Shown here in pieces: positions 20,884 to 30,231 of a DNA stretch of 64,000 nt. The translations under genes and the position numbers were made by a program. Source of the stretch: Nothophaeocryptopus gaeumannii. Taxonomy: Eukaryota; Ascomycota; Dothideomycetes; Mycosphaerellales; Mycosphaerellaceae. Position 1 is the first letter of the stretch; every line of letters starts with the position of its first letter. The stretch covers positions 744,001-808,000 of the forward strand of contig JASISA010000041.1 of NCBI GenBank assembly GCA_031771865.1, read 5' to 3'. The notes beneath the pieces are model-generated. The model saw only the letters and a list, made by a program, of their open reading frames with translations. It did not search any database and was not told the origin of the DNA.

Positions 20884-22250
20884 ATGCCTGCCTTCCGCGA
20901 CTTCGGCACTATTGGCTCTGAATTGCCGGCAATTCGAGCTGCCAATGGCTTTGAGTACGACGAGGATAGCAGCGATGGCGGGTACGTGGTGCACGTCTGA
21001 TGAATTCCAATTCGGTGGCTGACAAGGTCTTCAGTGTCTCTCTGCCGGTCACACCAACCTCACAGACAGCTACCACGCTCCGCGAGCTCGTTCTGAGCTC
21101 TGAGCCGCTGTATACCAACACCACTCCGCCTACTCCACCCACTGGCAGTGTCTACAGCATGGATAGCGGCTTCATCTCCTGCTTCACCAAGTCGCCATCT
21201 CCAATGTGGCCGCAGACACGCACCTCGTTCAGCAGCGCTCCAGCCAGCTTCACCAGCGACTTCACTTTTCCGCTCTTTCCACTCACTGAGAAACACCAAC
21301 GCTCGGACTCCATCTTCAGTACCACCAGCACCTTCACTACCACCTCTGAGTCCCTCCAAAAGACCTACAAGGAGCTGTTCAACAACGCGAATGACAGCAT
21401 CATGAGAATCGTCACCGAGTGCGTTGGCATCAAGCTCGCAGCGTTCTTCGACGATGAGGTTCTAGCATTCTTTGGCCTGGTCAGCGCTCATCAGGGCTCT
21501 AACGAGGTCGCCATCGACGTGCTCCTCGAGCAACGTCACATCCACGCCGCTCTGATTATCGGTCTGGTTTGGCGCCTTGCTGTCGAGAGCATTTTCGAGG
21601 TGCCACTACTTGATGAAATCGCTAAGTCGGGAGCTACCGGATTCAGCACTATCTATTACCACGACCGCAAGATCCAGCAGAGTTCCAGCGTCTCCACCAG
21701 CGGCTCTGACTTGGAGAAGAGTACGAAGAAGCGCATGAGAGCTGTCTCGTCCATCATCAACAGCACGCCCGGCTTCAACGACTATATCAACCGCGTCGCC
21801 ATCAGCAAGACGAACGAGATCGTCTCCAAGCTCGCCGTCGCCTGGGAGCCCACCAAGTTCGGCGAAGTCAGCTACCGCCTTGTGGAGCCAATCACCAAGC
21901 TGATCCGCATCGCCATCCGCATGCGTGGCGAGGCCAAGGCCTTCGTATTCAAGTTCTACGACTACGGCACGTCCGTCAAGAGCGACGACATGGTCCTCTA
22001 CAACGAGCACGTCGGCAAGGCTCCACCACGAGACATCGACGACCCGTTCAACTTCGTCGTCGTCACCAAGGTCCCACAGGTCTTCGAGACCGAGTACCGC
22101 CCAGAGCAGACCACCACCGAGACCATCTTCAAGGCGGAGACTACTGTCCGCCAGAAGTACGTCGGCTACGCTGACGTGATGGGCAATACCCAAAAGAAGC
22201 AGCGCCACAACGGTCGCGGCCGCAAGCGCCCTCGCCGCTCTCGCGAGTAG
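20884..22250 (+). CDS. Fungal hypothetical protein
   Basis: Likely two exons. Exon 1 runs from the ATG at 20884 (MPAFRDFGTIGSELPAIR) to about 20980. The intron starts GTACGT, has GCTGAC near its end and stops at TTCAG (21033). Exon 2 is 21034-22250. The product has about 437 aa. The frame alone would allow a start at 21000, inside that intron. The N-terminal third is Ser/Thr/Pro-rich and disordered. A helical domain follows (LFNNANDSIMRIVTECVGIKLAAFFDDEVLAFFG, here in two runs: residues begin LFNNANDSIM and continue to LAAFFDDEVL), then a charged region and a basic tail (RGRKRPRRSRE) that may be a nuclear signal. I do not recognise the family. The 3' UTR passes directly into a degenerate tandem repeat. 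Confidence 0.7.
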
Positions 22251-22257
22251 CCATACC

Positions 22258-23640
22258 ATCAATACGACTTTCATATGCTTACGACTGTTAAAATGCTCGA
22301 GATGCTGCGCGAGAGCAGCGCTCACTATTGTAATAAGATAGCAATGTACACTCATGATTTGAAATATTCTCAGCCATTCCACTCTCTCTTTCTACCCCTT
22401 CTCAGCCCTCTCACTCATGACTACACCGCCAGATACGACTTCCTTCTACTCACGATACTTGTGTTGCTCGAGATGCATACGAGAGAGCAGTGGTCGCCGG
22501 TCGACCTTATTGGAACAAGGTAGCACTGCACACTGAGAAATTGTACCATTCTAAGCCATTTGACTCTCTTTCCAACACTACTCATTCATTCCACTCACGA
22601 CCACACCGCCGAATACAGCTTCCCTATATTTAAGATACTTGGAACACTCGAGACGCATGCGAGATAGCAGCACTCGCCGATGAGTATTATTGTTACAAGA
22701 TAGCACTGTACACCGAGAAGCTGAATTATTCCAAGCCACTCGCACAGCAACACTTCCACTGCCAGTCTTTTACGTTTACATCTCGACATTCAGCACTATA
22801 TCACTCAGCAAACCTCCAGACACCATCCACCAAGTCCACTTGCAAGGTATGCTCGCCTTCAGCTCGCTCACGCTGCGCAACTGCGGCGGCAGTCAGCAGT
22901 CGCTTCTCGAATTGCGACGGCGAGATGCCCCTTTCTAAGCCCTTCTCAGCCCTTCCACTCATAACCACACAGGCAAATGCCAACTCAAGACTTGGCTACA
23001 AGACATGGCGATTCGAGAGTCATGCGAGAGAGCAGCGGTCCATGGTCGGCATTATTGTGGTAAGATAGCAATGCACGCTGAGAAATTGAATGGTTTTCAC
23101 CGTGTGACTCTCCCTTTCTCGGTCCTTTGGCTCATAACTTTACAGCTGAACTCCAATCCCGTACTCTGTTACAAGATATGTATGCAGGAGAGGTCGTATA
23201 ACAACAGCGCTTGTTTTGACTCCCTTGCATCCCTTTTCAGCCCTTCCACTTATCACAATAGTGCTTCCTACTTAGTTTCGACACTCTCTTTCTGCCCTTC
23301 TCAGCACTTCCACTCGTAAACACACTGCCGAATCTCAAATCACACTCGTTACCCGGACATGACTGGGTCGAGAGGTATGCAGGAGGGTTGCGTAACAGCG
23401 GTGACTACTTGGTCTTGACTCTCCCTCTCAACTTTACTTAGCCCTTCCACTCAGAACCATATGGCCGGGTTACAAATTGTACTCTTATACAAGACACGCT
23501 TCAAGCATACGCAAACAGGAGAGACTGTGTAACAACAGCGCCTACTACTTGGTTTTGACTCGCCTTCCAGCCCTTCTATCTTTAACTACACAGCCTGGTT
23601 TCAATTCGTACTGTCACTTGGTATAGCTAGTTGGGATGCA
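22258..23640 (+). repeat. Degenerate tandem repeat array in the 3' flank of the preceding gene
   Basis: The unit begins within ten bases of the stop codon of the gene at 20884. Each unit has an ATACGACTTYC-like opening, a block like CTCGAGATGCATGCGAGAGA, a block like AAGATAGCACTGYACACTGA, and a pyrimidine-rich block ending like CTTCTCAGCCCTTCCACTCA then CCACACCGCC. Long copies start near 22258, 22432, 22605 and 22975. Shorter copies follow from about 23180, 23281, 23366 and 23505. Pyrimidine blocks lie near 22397, 22562, 22929, 23105, 23218, 23281, 23416 and 23556. About 180 bp at 22750-22928 interrupts copy 3. Copies differ by many substitutions and indels, so the array is old. No protein frame runs through it. 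Confidence 0.75.
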
Positions 23641-23767
23641 TTGCAGAGGAAGCTATTCATCAGCGCTGACGGCTTAGCTTTATCGTACTGAATTGAAACA
23701 TCCATACACTTTCCCCATCTCCATGTCCCAGCTTCCCACCATGCTACTAACGAACTCTTCGGATAGT

Positions 23768-24337
23768 TCACGAGCTCGTGGCATTCTTGAACTTCCCAAC
23801 AACACACTGCTTGACCAACTCCTGATCCGTCCACGTACTTCCACTCTCCGTCAGCGTCTCCGAAAGCGCATAGCTCCCATCCGGAGCAAACTTGCCAGCG
23901 GCCCAGCCCACCCATATCAGGTAAACATCCGAATACTCATTCAACGTCTCAAACTGCTGACACACCATCTCTAAACAGCTGCTACCCGAGCTTCCACCAC
24001 CAGTCTCCGTCAACATCGCCTGACGCTTATTCGTCCTCAGTCAGTCACCCAGGGTGGAGAAAGCCTCGAAGTTGTTGGTCGTGCAAGAAGTGGATGTGCC
24101 GGAGCCGTCGGAGTCGAGGTAGGCGTGGACGTCGAAGATGAGGTTATCGGTTGTACCGTCCAGGTTTTTGATCTTTCGAAGGGCGGCGGCGGAGCCGTGG
24201 GAGATGAGGGTTGTGGCATGAGTCCAGTCGTTGCCTGGGAGGATGATCTTATGGGTGTAGTGCGAGCAGCCGGTTTTGCGGATGGCATCGACGGCGGCTT
24301 GGCCGGTAGTTGCCCAGGTGGAGATGTCGACGTCGTG
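23768..24337 (-). pseudogene. GH5 endoglucanase relic: N-terminal half lost, one nonsense codon
   Basis: Minus-strand reading from a CAG acceptor at 24338 gives HDVDISTWATTGQAAVDAIR, then LPGNDWTHATTLISHGSAAA, then NLIFDVHAYLDSDGSGT and CTTNNFEAFSTLGD. A TGA then stands where relatives have Trp (GDWLR). The same frame continues LRTNKRQAMLTETGGG, DVYLIWVGWAAGKF, and stops at 23768. This is the C-terminal half of a fungal GH5 subfamily-5 cellulase. The nucleophile Glu (in LTETGG) is kept. The acid/base Glu of the NEP motif lies just before the first readable residue and is absent upstream, as are the N-terminal barrel strands and any CBM1. The nonsense codon is a single TGG-to-TGA change. The gene is dead. 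Confidence 0.85.
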
Positions 24338-25113
24338 CTGAAGTACAGTAAGTACTTTGTCAGAGAGCGGAAGAATCTAAAGCGAAGCCGCAAGTGGACG
24401 CCCTTGAATGGTCGAGAATGATGTTCCTGCGATTACAGTAGGCTAGAACGTCTCGCACAGGCACGAGATAGATTGTATGACAAATAGCTTGTATTGAGTA
24501 CATGCTTGATGGCACATAAGGCGGTTCCGGCGGTGCTCTTGCTCGGTGTGCTTCATGTGCGAGATGTATCGCTTCCATCAGGAGGAACGGCTTCTTCGAA
24601 GTGGTGTAGCGAAACAGTCTTCCTGTTGCTGTGAACTTGGTCTTGGTGGTGATGGAGCCTGCGAGGCTCTGACAGAGCAGGCAGGTCAAGCCCGAAGGTT
24701 CGCGTTGGCATTGAGCGCCCGGATAAAGTAGAGAGGCTGCCTCCGCGGCTGAAACCGCCAAGATTGGAAGGAGCTCGATGAATGACCTCGGCCCTTCAAG
24801 CTTCATCAACCCAGTCTACAGCTTGGTCAATCAACGTTATCCTCCGACCTGCGGCTATGTACAAGTTCGATGAGCAAAGGCAGAAAGCAGACGGTCCTCA
24901 TGACCCCCAGTCCTCCGATGTTGTAATGACCGCTTGCGCTGATTGTGGGAGGAGCGGTACCGTATCCACAAAGAGCACCTAGCACCAATGCCTGTAGGGC
25001 ACAAAGATGGGTGGGGTAACCACGTGCATACTTATGCTCTGTCTATATCTCCTGGGCGTCTATTCTTTGAATCTGACATACAATAGTTGCCACTGACAAC
25101 AGACTAAGCAAAC
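24338..25113. other. Intergenic, including 5' flank of the GH5 relic and promoter of the nitrilase gene
   Basis: A minus-strand frame at 24809-24360 opens with a signal-peptide-like segment (FIELLPILAVSAAEAASLL) but then has no GH5 similarity. It could be the shifted remains of the cellulase 5' end or chance. The last 100 bp should hold the nitrilase promoter. Confidence 0.35.
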
Positions 25114-26334
25114 ATGCCACAGAAGCTGAAACTGGCAGTCTCGCAGTCCCGGACTCTCTCGACTTTGCAGGAGACGCTCGGCTCTCTGGCTTCTACCACA
25201 CGCCTCGCAGCTTCGAAGGGCGTGGACCTCATCCTGTTTCCTGAGGCATACCTCGGAGGCTACCCAAGGACATGCGCTTTCGGCGCGACGATAGGCGGTC
25301 GTACCGATGAAGGGAGGGAGCAGTTTCTGCAGTACTTCAAGAGCTGTGTAGACTTGGGCGACACTCCAGCAGGGGCCGGAGATGATTGGGTTGGGAGGAA
25401 ACTACCGCTGGCCAAGGGGCAAGAGTACAGAGGTGATGGTACGAGAGAGTACCTGGAGCGCGTGGCAAGGGAGACTGGTGTTTTTGTTGTGACGGGGCTC
25501 GTGGAGAAGAGCGGTGGTACGCTGTATTGCGCGGTTCTCTATGTTTGTCCCAAGCTGGGTGTGTTGGGAAAGAGAAGGAAAGTCATGCCCACGGGCAGCG
25601 AGCGACTGGTCTGGGGTCAAGGATCACCAAGCACTCTCAAGGCAGTGACAACGACCATCAAAGGTGTGAAGCTGACCATGGCGGCAGCCATATGCTGGGA
25701 GAACATCATGCCGTTGCTCAGATTTTCGCTCTACAGCCAAAATGTCAATCTATGGCTGGCACCTACAGCAGACGCACGTCCAACCTGGCTGCCATTGATG
25801 CAAACGGTGGGAAACGAAGGTCGATGTTTCGTTGTGAGCGCCATATCTTGCGTCAGTCGAAAGAACCTACCGGGCTGGGTGACTGGCCACGTCACTTCTC
25901 CGCCCCCACCTGGGCACAGTCACGAGCCGCCCCTCATGAATGGCTCCGTGTCGCCTCTACGAGAGCGACGCAGATCGACATACACAGTCCATGAAGAGAA
26001 ACACCAGCTCGTGTTGCCCGCCATGGACGAGAACATGGACTCCTCCTCGATCGCGGAATCGGCTGTCCCGCCAGCAGTGGCAAATGCCAATGGCTCTTCG
26101 GATCCGAAAGGTGACGAGCTGGTATGTCGTGGCGGGTCCTGTATCATTGGACCGATGGGCCAAGTCCTCCAGGGACCGCTTTTGGACGTAGAGGACGGCG
26201 GCTTGCTGATACAAGAGGCCGATTTTGAAGATTGCGAGCGAGGGCGACTGGATCTTGATGTTGCTGGAAGCTATTCCAGGAATGATGCCTTCAAGCTGTC
26301 GGTAACTGGACTGGATCTTTCACCACCCCCGTAG
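25114..26334 (+). CDS. Nitrilase-family carbon-nitrogen hydrolase
   Basis: Single-exon frame of 406 aa, longer than usual for nitrilases (320-370 aa). It hydrolyses a nitrile or related C-N bond through a Glu-Lys-Cys triad: E44 (LFPEAYLGGYPR), K156 (KRRKVMPTGSER) and C194 (AAICWENIMPLLR). The strand order and the LWLAPTADARPTWLPLM segment fit true nitrilases. Between about residues 250 and 335, where relatives have a short loop before the GGSCIIGPMGQVL strand, there is an extra Pro/Ser/Glu-rich segment of roughly 75-85 residues that looks disordered. The start (MPQKLKLAVSQ) directly precedes the first strand. Nitrile specificity cannot be read from sequence. Confidence 0.9.
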   Translation: MPQKLKLAVSQSRTLSTLQETLGSLASTTRLAASKGVDLILFPEAYLGGYPRTCAFGATIGGRTDEGREQFLQYFKSCVDLGDTPAGAGDDWVGRKLPLAKGQEYRGDGTREYLERVARETGVFVVTGLVEKSGGTLYCAVLYVCPKLGVLGKRRKVMPTGSERLVWGQGSPSTLKAVTTTIKGVKLTMAAAICWENIMPLLRFSLYSQNVNLWLAPTADARPTWLPLMQTVGNEGRCFVVSAISCVSRKNLPGWVTGHVTSPPPPGHSHEPPLMNGSVSPLRERRRSTYTVHEEKHQLVLPAMDENMDSSSIAESAVPPAVANANGSSDPKGDELVCRGGSCIIGPMGQVLQGPLLDVEDGGLLIQEADFEDCERGRLDLDVAGSYSRNDAFKLSVTGLDLSPPP

Positions 26335-27014
26335 GTACTACTGAATGACATACATTGACCTGCCCCATCATCAGGGTAGTGAGAGCAATGATAATGCGCA
26401 TAGTGTGAACACTCCGTTAGCTGCGAACACGGTTCCTCGTCGTTGTTTAGTGCGCTCGCGCGCCGTTCTCGGCACATCAATCACATGCAGGCTGGAGTGC
26501 ATGAGTAAGCGTCTTGGCGATATCCCGACAGGCTGGAAGAGGCGTTGACGGGTGTCTCCTGCGTCTTGAGTAGCTTTATGCAACCACATGCTCGCTCTCA
26601 GCACGGGAACTACATTTCTATTCTCTGCTGCAACGAGTCTTTGTGTCATTCAGTGTAATAAGAGAGCTCTCCTCTCATAATTGCATCCTATATGGAAGCC
26701 CCTAAACAAGAATACTGATCCCACTGACGTAGGTGGCCGCTGCTCAAAGACGTACGTGGCCCAGGCTATGGTAGACTTCAGACTACAGCTCGCATATCGC
26801 TCAGCATTCGGCAAGTAGCGAACTCAACAGCACTGGGCTCAAAGTGTACCTAAATTCATTCATGGTAATCACCGTAAAGACCGCGGGTACTCGGAGTCGG
26901 CTCCTCATTGATGGGAGCTCTAAGAGAAAATCTTCGCACGGGCAGCTCTGGCCATCGCAACCTGGCAGGTTTTAATCTATCGAGCAATGGCACTTCCCTG
27001 CGGATGAGTGATCC
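26335..27014. other. Intergenic, no gene seen
   Basis: Lies between the nitrilase stop and the transcription-factor-like gene. Short frames only. Confidence 0.45.
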
Positions 27015-28663
27015 ATGCAATGCCATCAGGACAGACTCGGACTACCCACTCTCAGCTTCTGGACGAGGATGCATCTACTCCATCGTCGGAGTCCAGCTCC
27101 GGACCGGACGGAGCGTTTCAATTTCATTAACTACAGCCATCCGGAACAATCGAAGCTCACTCGGAAGCTGGTCCGCAGTCATGTTACGAAACTTCAACAT
27201 CAGCAAAGCCGGGCCAAGAAGGCACTGAGAGCTGGACAGAAGGACCCGTCTATCATTCCTCGGCTGAGATTTTTGAGTCTGCAGAATCCAAAGATCGAGA
27301 AGCATGAAGATGAAGATGAAGATGAAGATGAAGATGAAGATGAAGATGACCGTCTGGATGACTCTCAGACCCTGAAGGCTCTCGGAATCGCCCAAGATGG
27401 GCACGATGTGATTCGAAGTTGGCAATTACGACCAGTAGCAAGACCAAGTCAACTAGCCATGGAGTGGCATAATCCCTTTGATTCATACAACCCGAGTGCA
27501 GATTGGCATGACGACGTAGTAGGTCTCGTTGATCATTGTAAGCATTTGCTACGCTGAAGAGAGCTTGAGACTATGCTGATACTTGGCTAGTCCTTGGCAA
27601 CGCTCGTGGCTTCTTACAAATGAGAGGTCTTGTCAAGGAGGCTTCAATCTTGCGGTCAGACCAAGTCTTACCGGAGCTCTACATTGACAGCTTTCTTTAC
27701 AATGCAATCATCACCTTGGCATGTACAAGGATTGGCGCGACTGGATTTGCTCAGCAGGACACTGGTCATCTCGTGTCGTGGCTGCGCAACAACTTCATCA
27801 TCATGATACAGAGAGCCATGGAGACCGGCGCTGAAGCCTCAAGCACTCTGGCCATTGGAATTGCCATGCTCATAGGCTGGGAGGTGGTAAGTCTCAGTGT
27901 CAATGTCACCAGAGGTATGCCTCTGCGTTCTGACTAAGAGCAAACACAGGAGTTTGGCGATGCTGAGATTTGCGCACTACACTCGAGGGCTTTGCCCGCA
28001 CTGTTTGACGCGACAGACAGGAAACCGCAGAAAGCCAATATCTTCAGCTATCCAGATCGTGTCGAATCTGAAGCTTTTCGAGGCGGTACCCGTATGAGTC
28101 CTGGATTTAAGTTCTACGCAGCGCAGAACCTTCTGCCTCCACGACTTCTCTTCCTGATCAGCAGTTTGGGCTATTACGATCCGAAAATACCTGGTGCCCG
28201 AAGATGGATGCGCGAACTATGGTGCTCAATATGGGCATGCGTGCCAACAGAAGAAGCGGCAAACGCTAACTTCATGCAAAGACAGCTAAGGTCACGGGTA
28301 TCTCAGGTGGTCCGTACTGCTGGCAGCATGCTCGGTTCGTTAATGAGAGTTTACAGCCAAGAGCGTGCAGCTGCGCAGCCCTTGACCGATGGCATTGTCG
28401 CGTGCTGGAGCAGTACTCTGGGAGTCGAATGGGATCCTCTCATCGGGACTATATATGATGAGATCTTGCTCTGGACTCTCTGCACCTTGTGCGTTACGTC
28501 TGATATGCGTGTGGAGCCGCAAATATCTGCGATCTACAGGCTCTTGGGCACCCTTGGTATCACCGACTTGGATACATTGCGGTCATTGTTGGAGAGATAC
28601 CTGTGTCCGCCGTGCATCTACGAGAGACTTGCAAAGCTCTGGGACGATTTGATGTGGAATTGA
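27015..28663 (+). CDS. Fungal-specific transcription-factor-like protein
   Basis: Three exons (27015-27537, 27591-27886 and 27950-28663) with GTAAGC and GTAAGT donors and matching phases give 510 aa. The N-terminal FNFINYSHPEQSKLTRKLVR, then SHVTKLQHQQSRAKK, is the signature that opens many fungal proteins of the DUF3468/fungal-TF type lacking a Zn2Cys6 finger. An acidic Asp/Glu repeat follows at residues about 97-113. The middle-homology-like helical region covers the rest (FLYNAIITLACTRIGATGF, WLRNNFIIMIQRAMETG, FYAAQNLLPPRLLFLI). The 5' end is suspicious: before FNFINY, the frame one base over reads MPSGQTRTTHSQLLDEDAST and a Ser-rich tail, which looks more like a real N-terminus (ATG at 27020). 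A one-base indel near 27115-27121 would join the two. Confidence 0.7.
27305..27350 (+). repeat. GAAGAT hexanucleotide microsatellite in coding sequence
   Basis: About seven units of GAAGAT encode alternating Glu and Asp within the transcription-factor-like gene. The repeat is pure, so its length probably varies between strains. Confidence 0.8.
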
Positions 28664-29167
28664 TCAGCTAGAATAGATGTAGCACATGACTGACAATCAA
28701 AGATGCGGAAGGCGCGGACTTTTCTCGTTCAGATCGGTGCTGGTTCGAACCTAATGGACCGTTTCCAAATATTGCAGACCACTCCTTGCTTCAGCTTTTG
28801 TACTGGGTGGGTTGTATCTTCTTGAGCCCTGGTAGCCAACTGACGAATATGTACACCTCCGGCAGTCTTAAATTTTGAGCGAAGGGTACAAGCGTTGTTT
28901 TGCTGGGCGAGATGTAGCATTCATGTGAAAAAGGGTGTCCGAGCGGGTAGTCCCGGAACAGTATCCTGCTATATGTACGTCAAAACCAGCACAATTGATG
29001 CATTAAGAGAGTCTCGCGAGGACTCAGAGAGTAAGAGATGTCAGATCAGACTGATTCCAGCGCTGAATGCGCTGAAATCCGGACCCTTTGACAATTCACT
29101 TCACCCTCCGCTCAAAACCTACGATATATATATACTATCAATGACTTTACTGGCCAATCACATCCCA
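28664..29167. other. Intergenic, no gene firmly supported
   Basis: A class-II tRNA A-box-like sequence (TGTCCGAGCGG) lies at about 28936-28946 but cannot be built into a full tRNA. No protein frame is supported. Confidence 0.4.
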
Positions 29168-29185
29168 GCGCCGATGGTCTAGTGG

Positions 29186-29241
29186 GTGAGTGTTATCCAA
29201 CCATGTCCAGTGTACAGGACGCCCGCTGATTTTCTTCCTAG
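29186..29241 (+). other. Spliceosomal-type intron 1 of tRNA-Gly (D-loop)
   Basis: 56 nt. Donor GTGAGT, branch-like CTGAT 13-17 nt before the end, pyrimidine-rich TTTTCTTCC, acceptor TAG. Same size class as introns of protein genes nearby (44-80 nt). Confidence 0.75.
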
Positions 29242-29276
29242 TTAGGATTGCTGCCTTCCAAGCAGCAGGGGGGGGT

Positions 29277-29328
29277 GTAAGTTTCTCAATGTCTCTCCGT
29301 TGTCTGGACATATGTTGACAAAAAGTAG
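29277..29328 (+). other. Spliceosomal-type intron 2 of tRNA-Gly (T-loop)
   Basis: 52 nt. Donor GTAAGT, branch-like GTTGAC about 9-14 nt before the end, acceptor TAG. Its left border is fixed because T54 must come from the upstream exon to restore the TTCGATT loop and a five-pair T-stem. Confidence 0.75.
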
Positions 29329-29350
29329 TCGATTCCCTCTCGGCGCAGAC

Positions 29351-29355
29351 TTTTT
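29351..29355 (+). terminator. Pol III terminator of tRNA-Gly
   Basis: Run of five T residues four bases after the discriminator base, as expected for a gene transcribed by RNA polymerase III. Confidence 0.7.
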
Positions 29356-30231
29356 GCTGTTCTGTTGCTCTGCCGTCGTTGTCTTTTGCTCCACAGAGGG
29401 GAGAATATAAGCATACGGTAACAAAAATACGACTCCTCGTTCACGGAGGTCATGTCGCCCACCATGGCAAGGCGCAATGAACTTTTGGTGAGAGGCCTCA
29501 GGCACAGTTCCCAGATGCAGACGGGAATCGTGGTAGTCGATGTGCTTAATGGCGGTTTCGTTCCTCAGCAAAAGCATGTAGTAGTATGTGATGCTAATTG
29601 ATTTGGGGACTTCGATATTCGTCCAGCAGGAGCGAGTGCACGAAGAATGGCTTCGTATTGGAGAACAGCCGGTGGCCAGGTCAAGTGCAAGGTGCGGCTT
29701 GCTTCTTGGCGATTAGACATCATCACCGCTAGTCTGGTCTGGAAATGAGATAGTCTTTTTGCGGTAGATGACAGGTCACATGGAGAAAACAAATCCCTCA
29801 TGGCAACACAGGTATAGACAGTCGACGTATAGATCGTAAATACATTGATGCTGCTGAACGGTGACTGTGCTCGAACTTGGCGGGAGAGTCGGAGCCATCG
29901 TGGAAACCAAGGGTTTCAGGATTTTGGTCGCAACATCCCAGAGAGTGCTCCAGATTGGGTAGAGATGATGTATATGACATTCAGTATTGGCGTTCACGGT
30001 CGATAAGAGCCATTTAGTCGAAGTCGCGTTGAATGCTTGTCAGTGAAGCGACTCCAACTCCAGCAAATCCACCCTCCGAGCCTTCTCCGGGTTTCCTCGC
30101 CGCGGGAATGCCCTCCAGCGTCTCTACTACATGACATCGACAACTGAATCGCAAACTGTCCCAGACCTCACACGCATCTCTACGGAAAAAAAAATCCATA
30201 TTCCATATCTTCGCGACATCACATCCCCAGA
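29356..30231. other. Intergenic, no gene seen
   Basis: About 880 bp without a supported frame. The last 150 bp should carry the TIM13 promoter, with an A-rich run at 30185-30193. Confidence 0.45.

Larger units (their letters stand above)
29168..29347 (+). tRNA. tRNA-Gly(UCC) in three exons, interrupted in D-loop and T-loop
   Basis: Exons are 29168-29185, 29242-29276 and 29329-29347. Joined, they give 72 nt. Acceptor GCGCCGA pairs with TCGGCGC at all seven positions, with A73. The D-arm is GTCT/GGAT with loop AGTGGTTA. The anticodon stem is GCTGC/GCAGC with loop CTTCCAA (anticodon TCC). The T-stem is GGGGG/CCCTC (one G-T) with loop TTCGATT. The first insert follows G19 and the second sits between T54 and T55. 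Each begins with a consensus donor (GTGAGT, GTAAGT) and ends TAG after a branch-like CTGAT or TTGAC. TTTTT follows four bases after the 3' end. The A box is intact but the B box is split by the second insert, which could hinder TFIIIC binding. Confidence 0.85.

Noticed and set aside
21606..22382. Long minus-strand open frame opposite the gene at 20884-22250
   Set aside because: Its Val/Asp/Leu-rich translation is the usual shadow of GC-rich coding DNA on the other strand, where the frame and intron are well supported.
24360..24809. Minus-strand frame with signal-peptide-like start upstream of the GH5 relic
   Set aside because: No GH5 or CBM1 similarity after the hydrophobic segment; cannot be tied to the cellulase.
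28930..29090. Class-II tRNA A-box-like TGTCCGAGCGG followed by GT, with AAAGGG upstream and CCCTTT downstream
   Set aside because: The pieces suggested another interrupted tRNA (Ser/Leu), but the D-loop remainder, a legal anticodon loop with T33 and the T-arm 5' half are missing.
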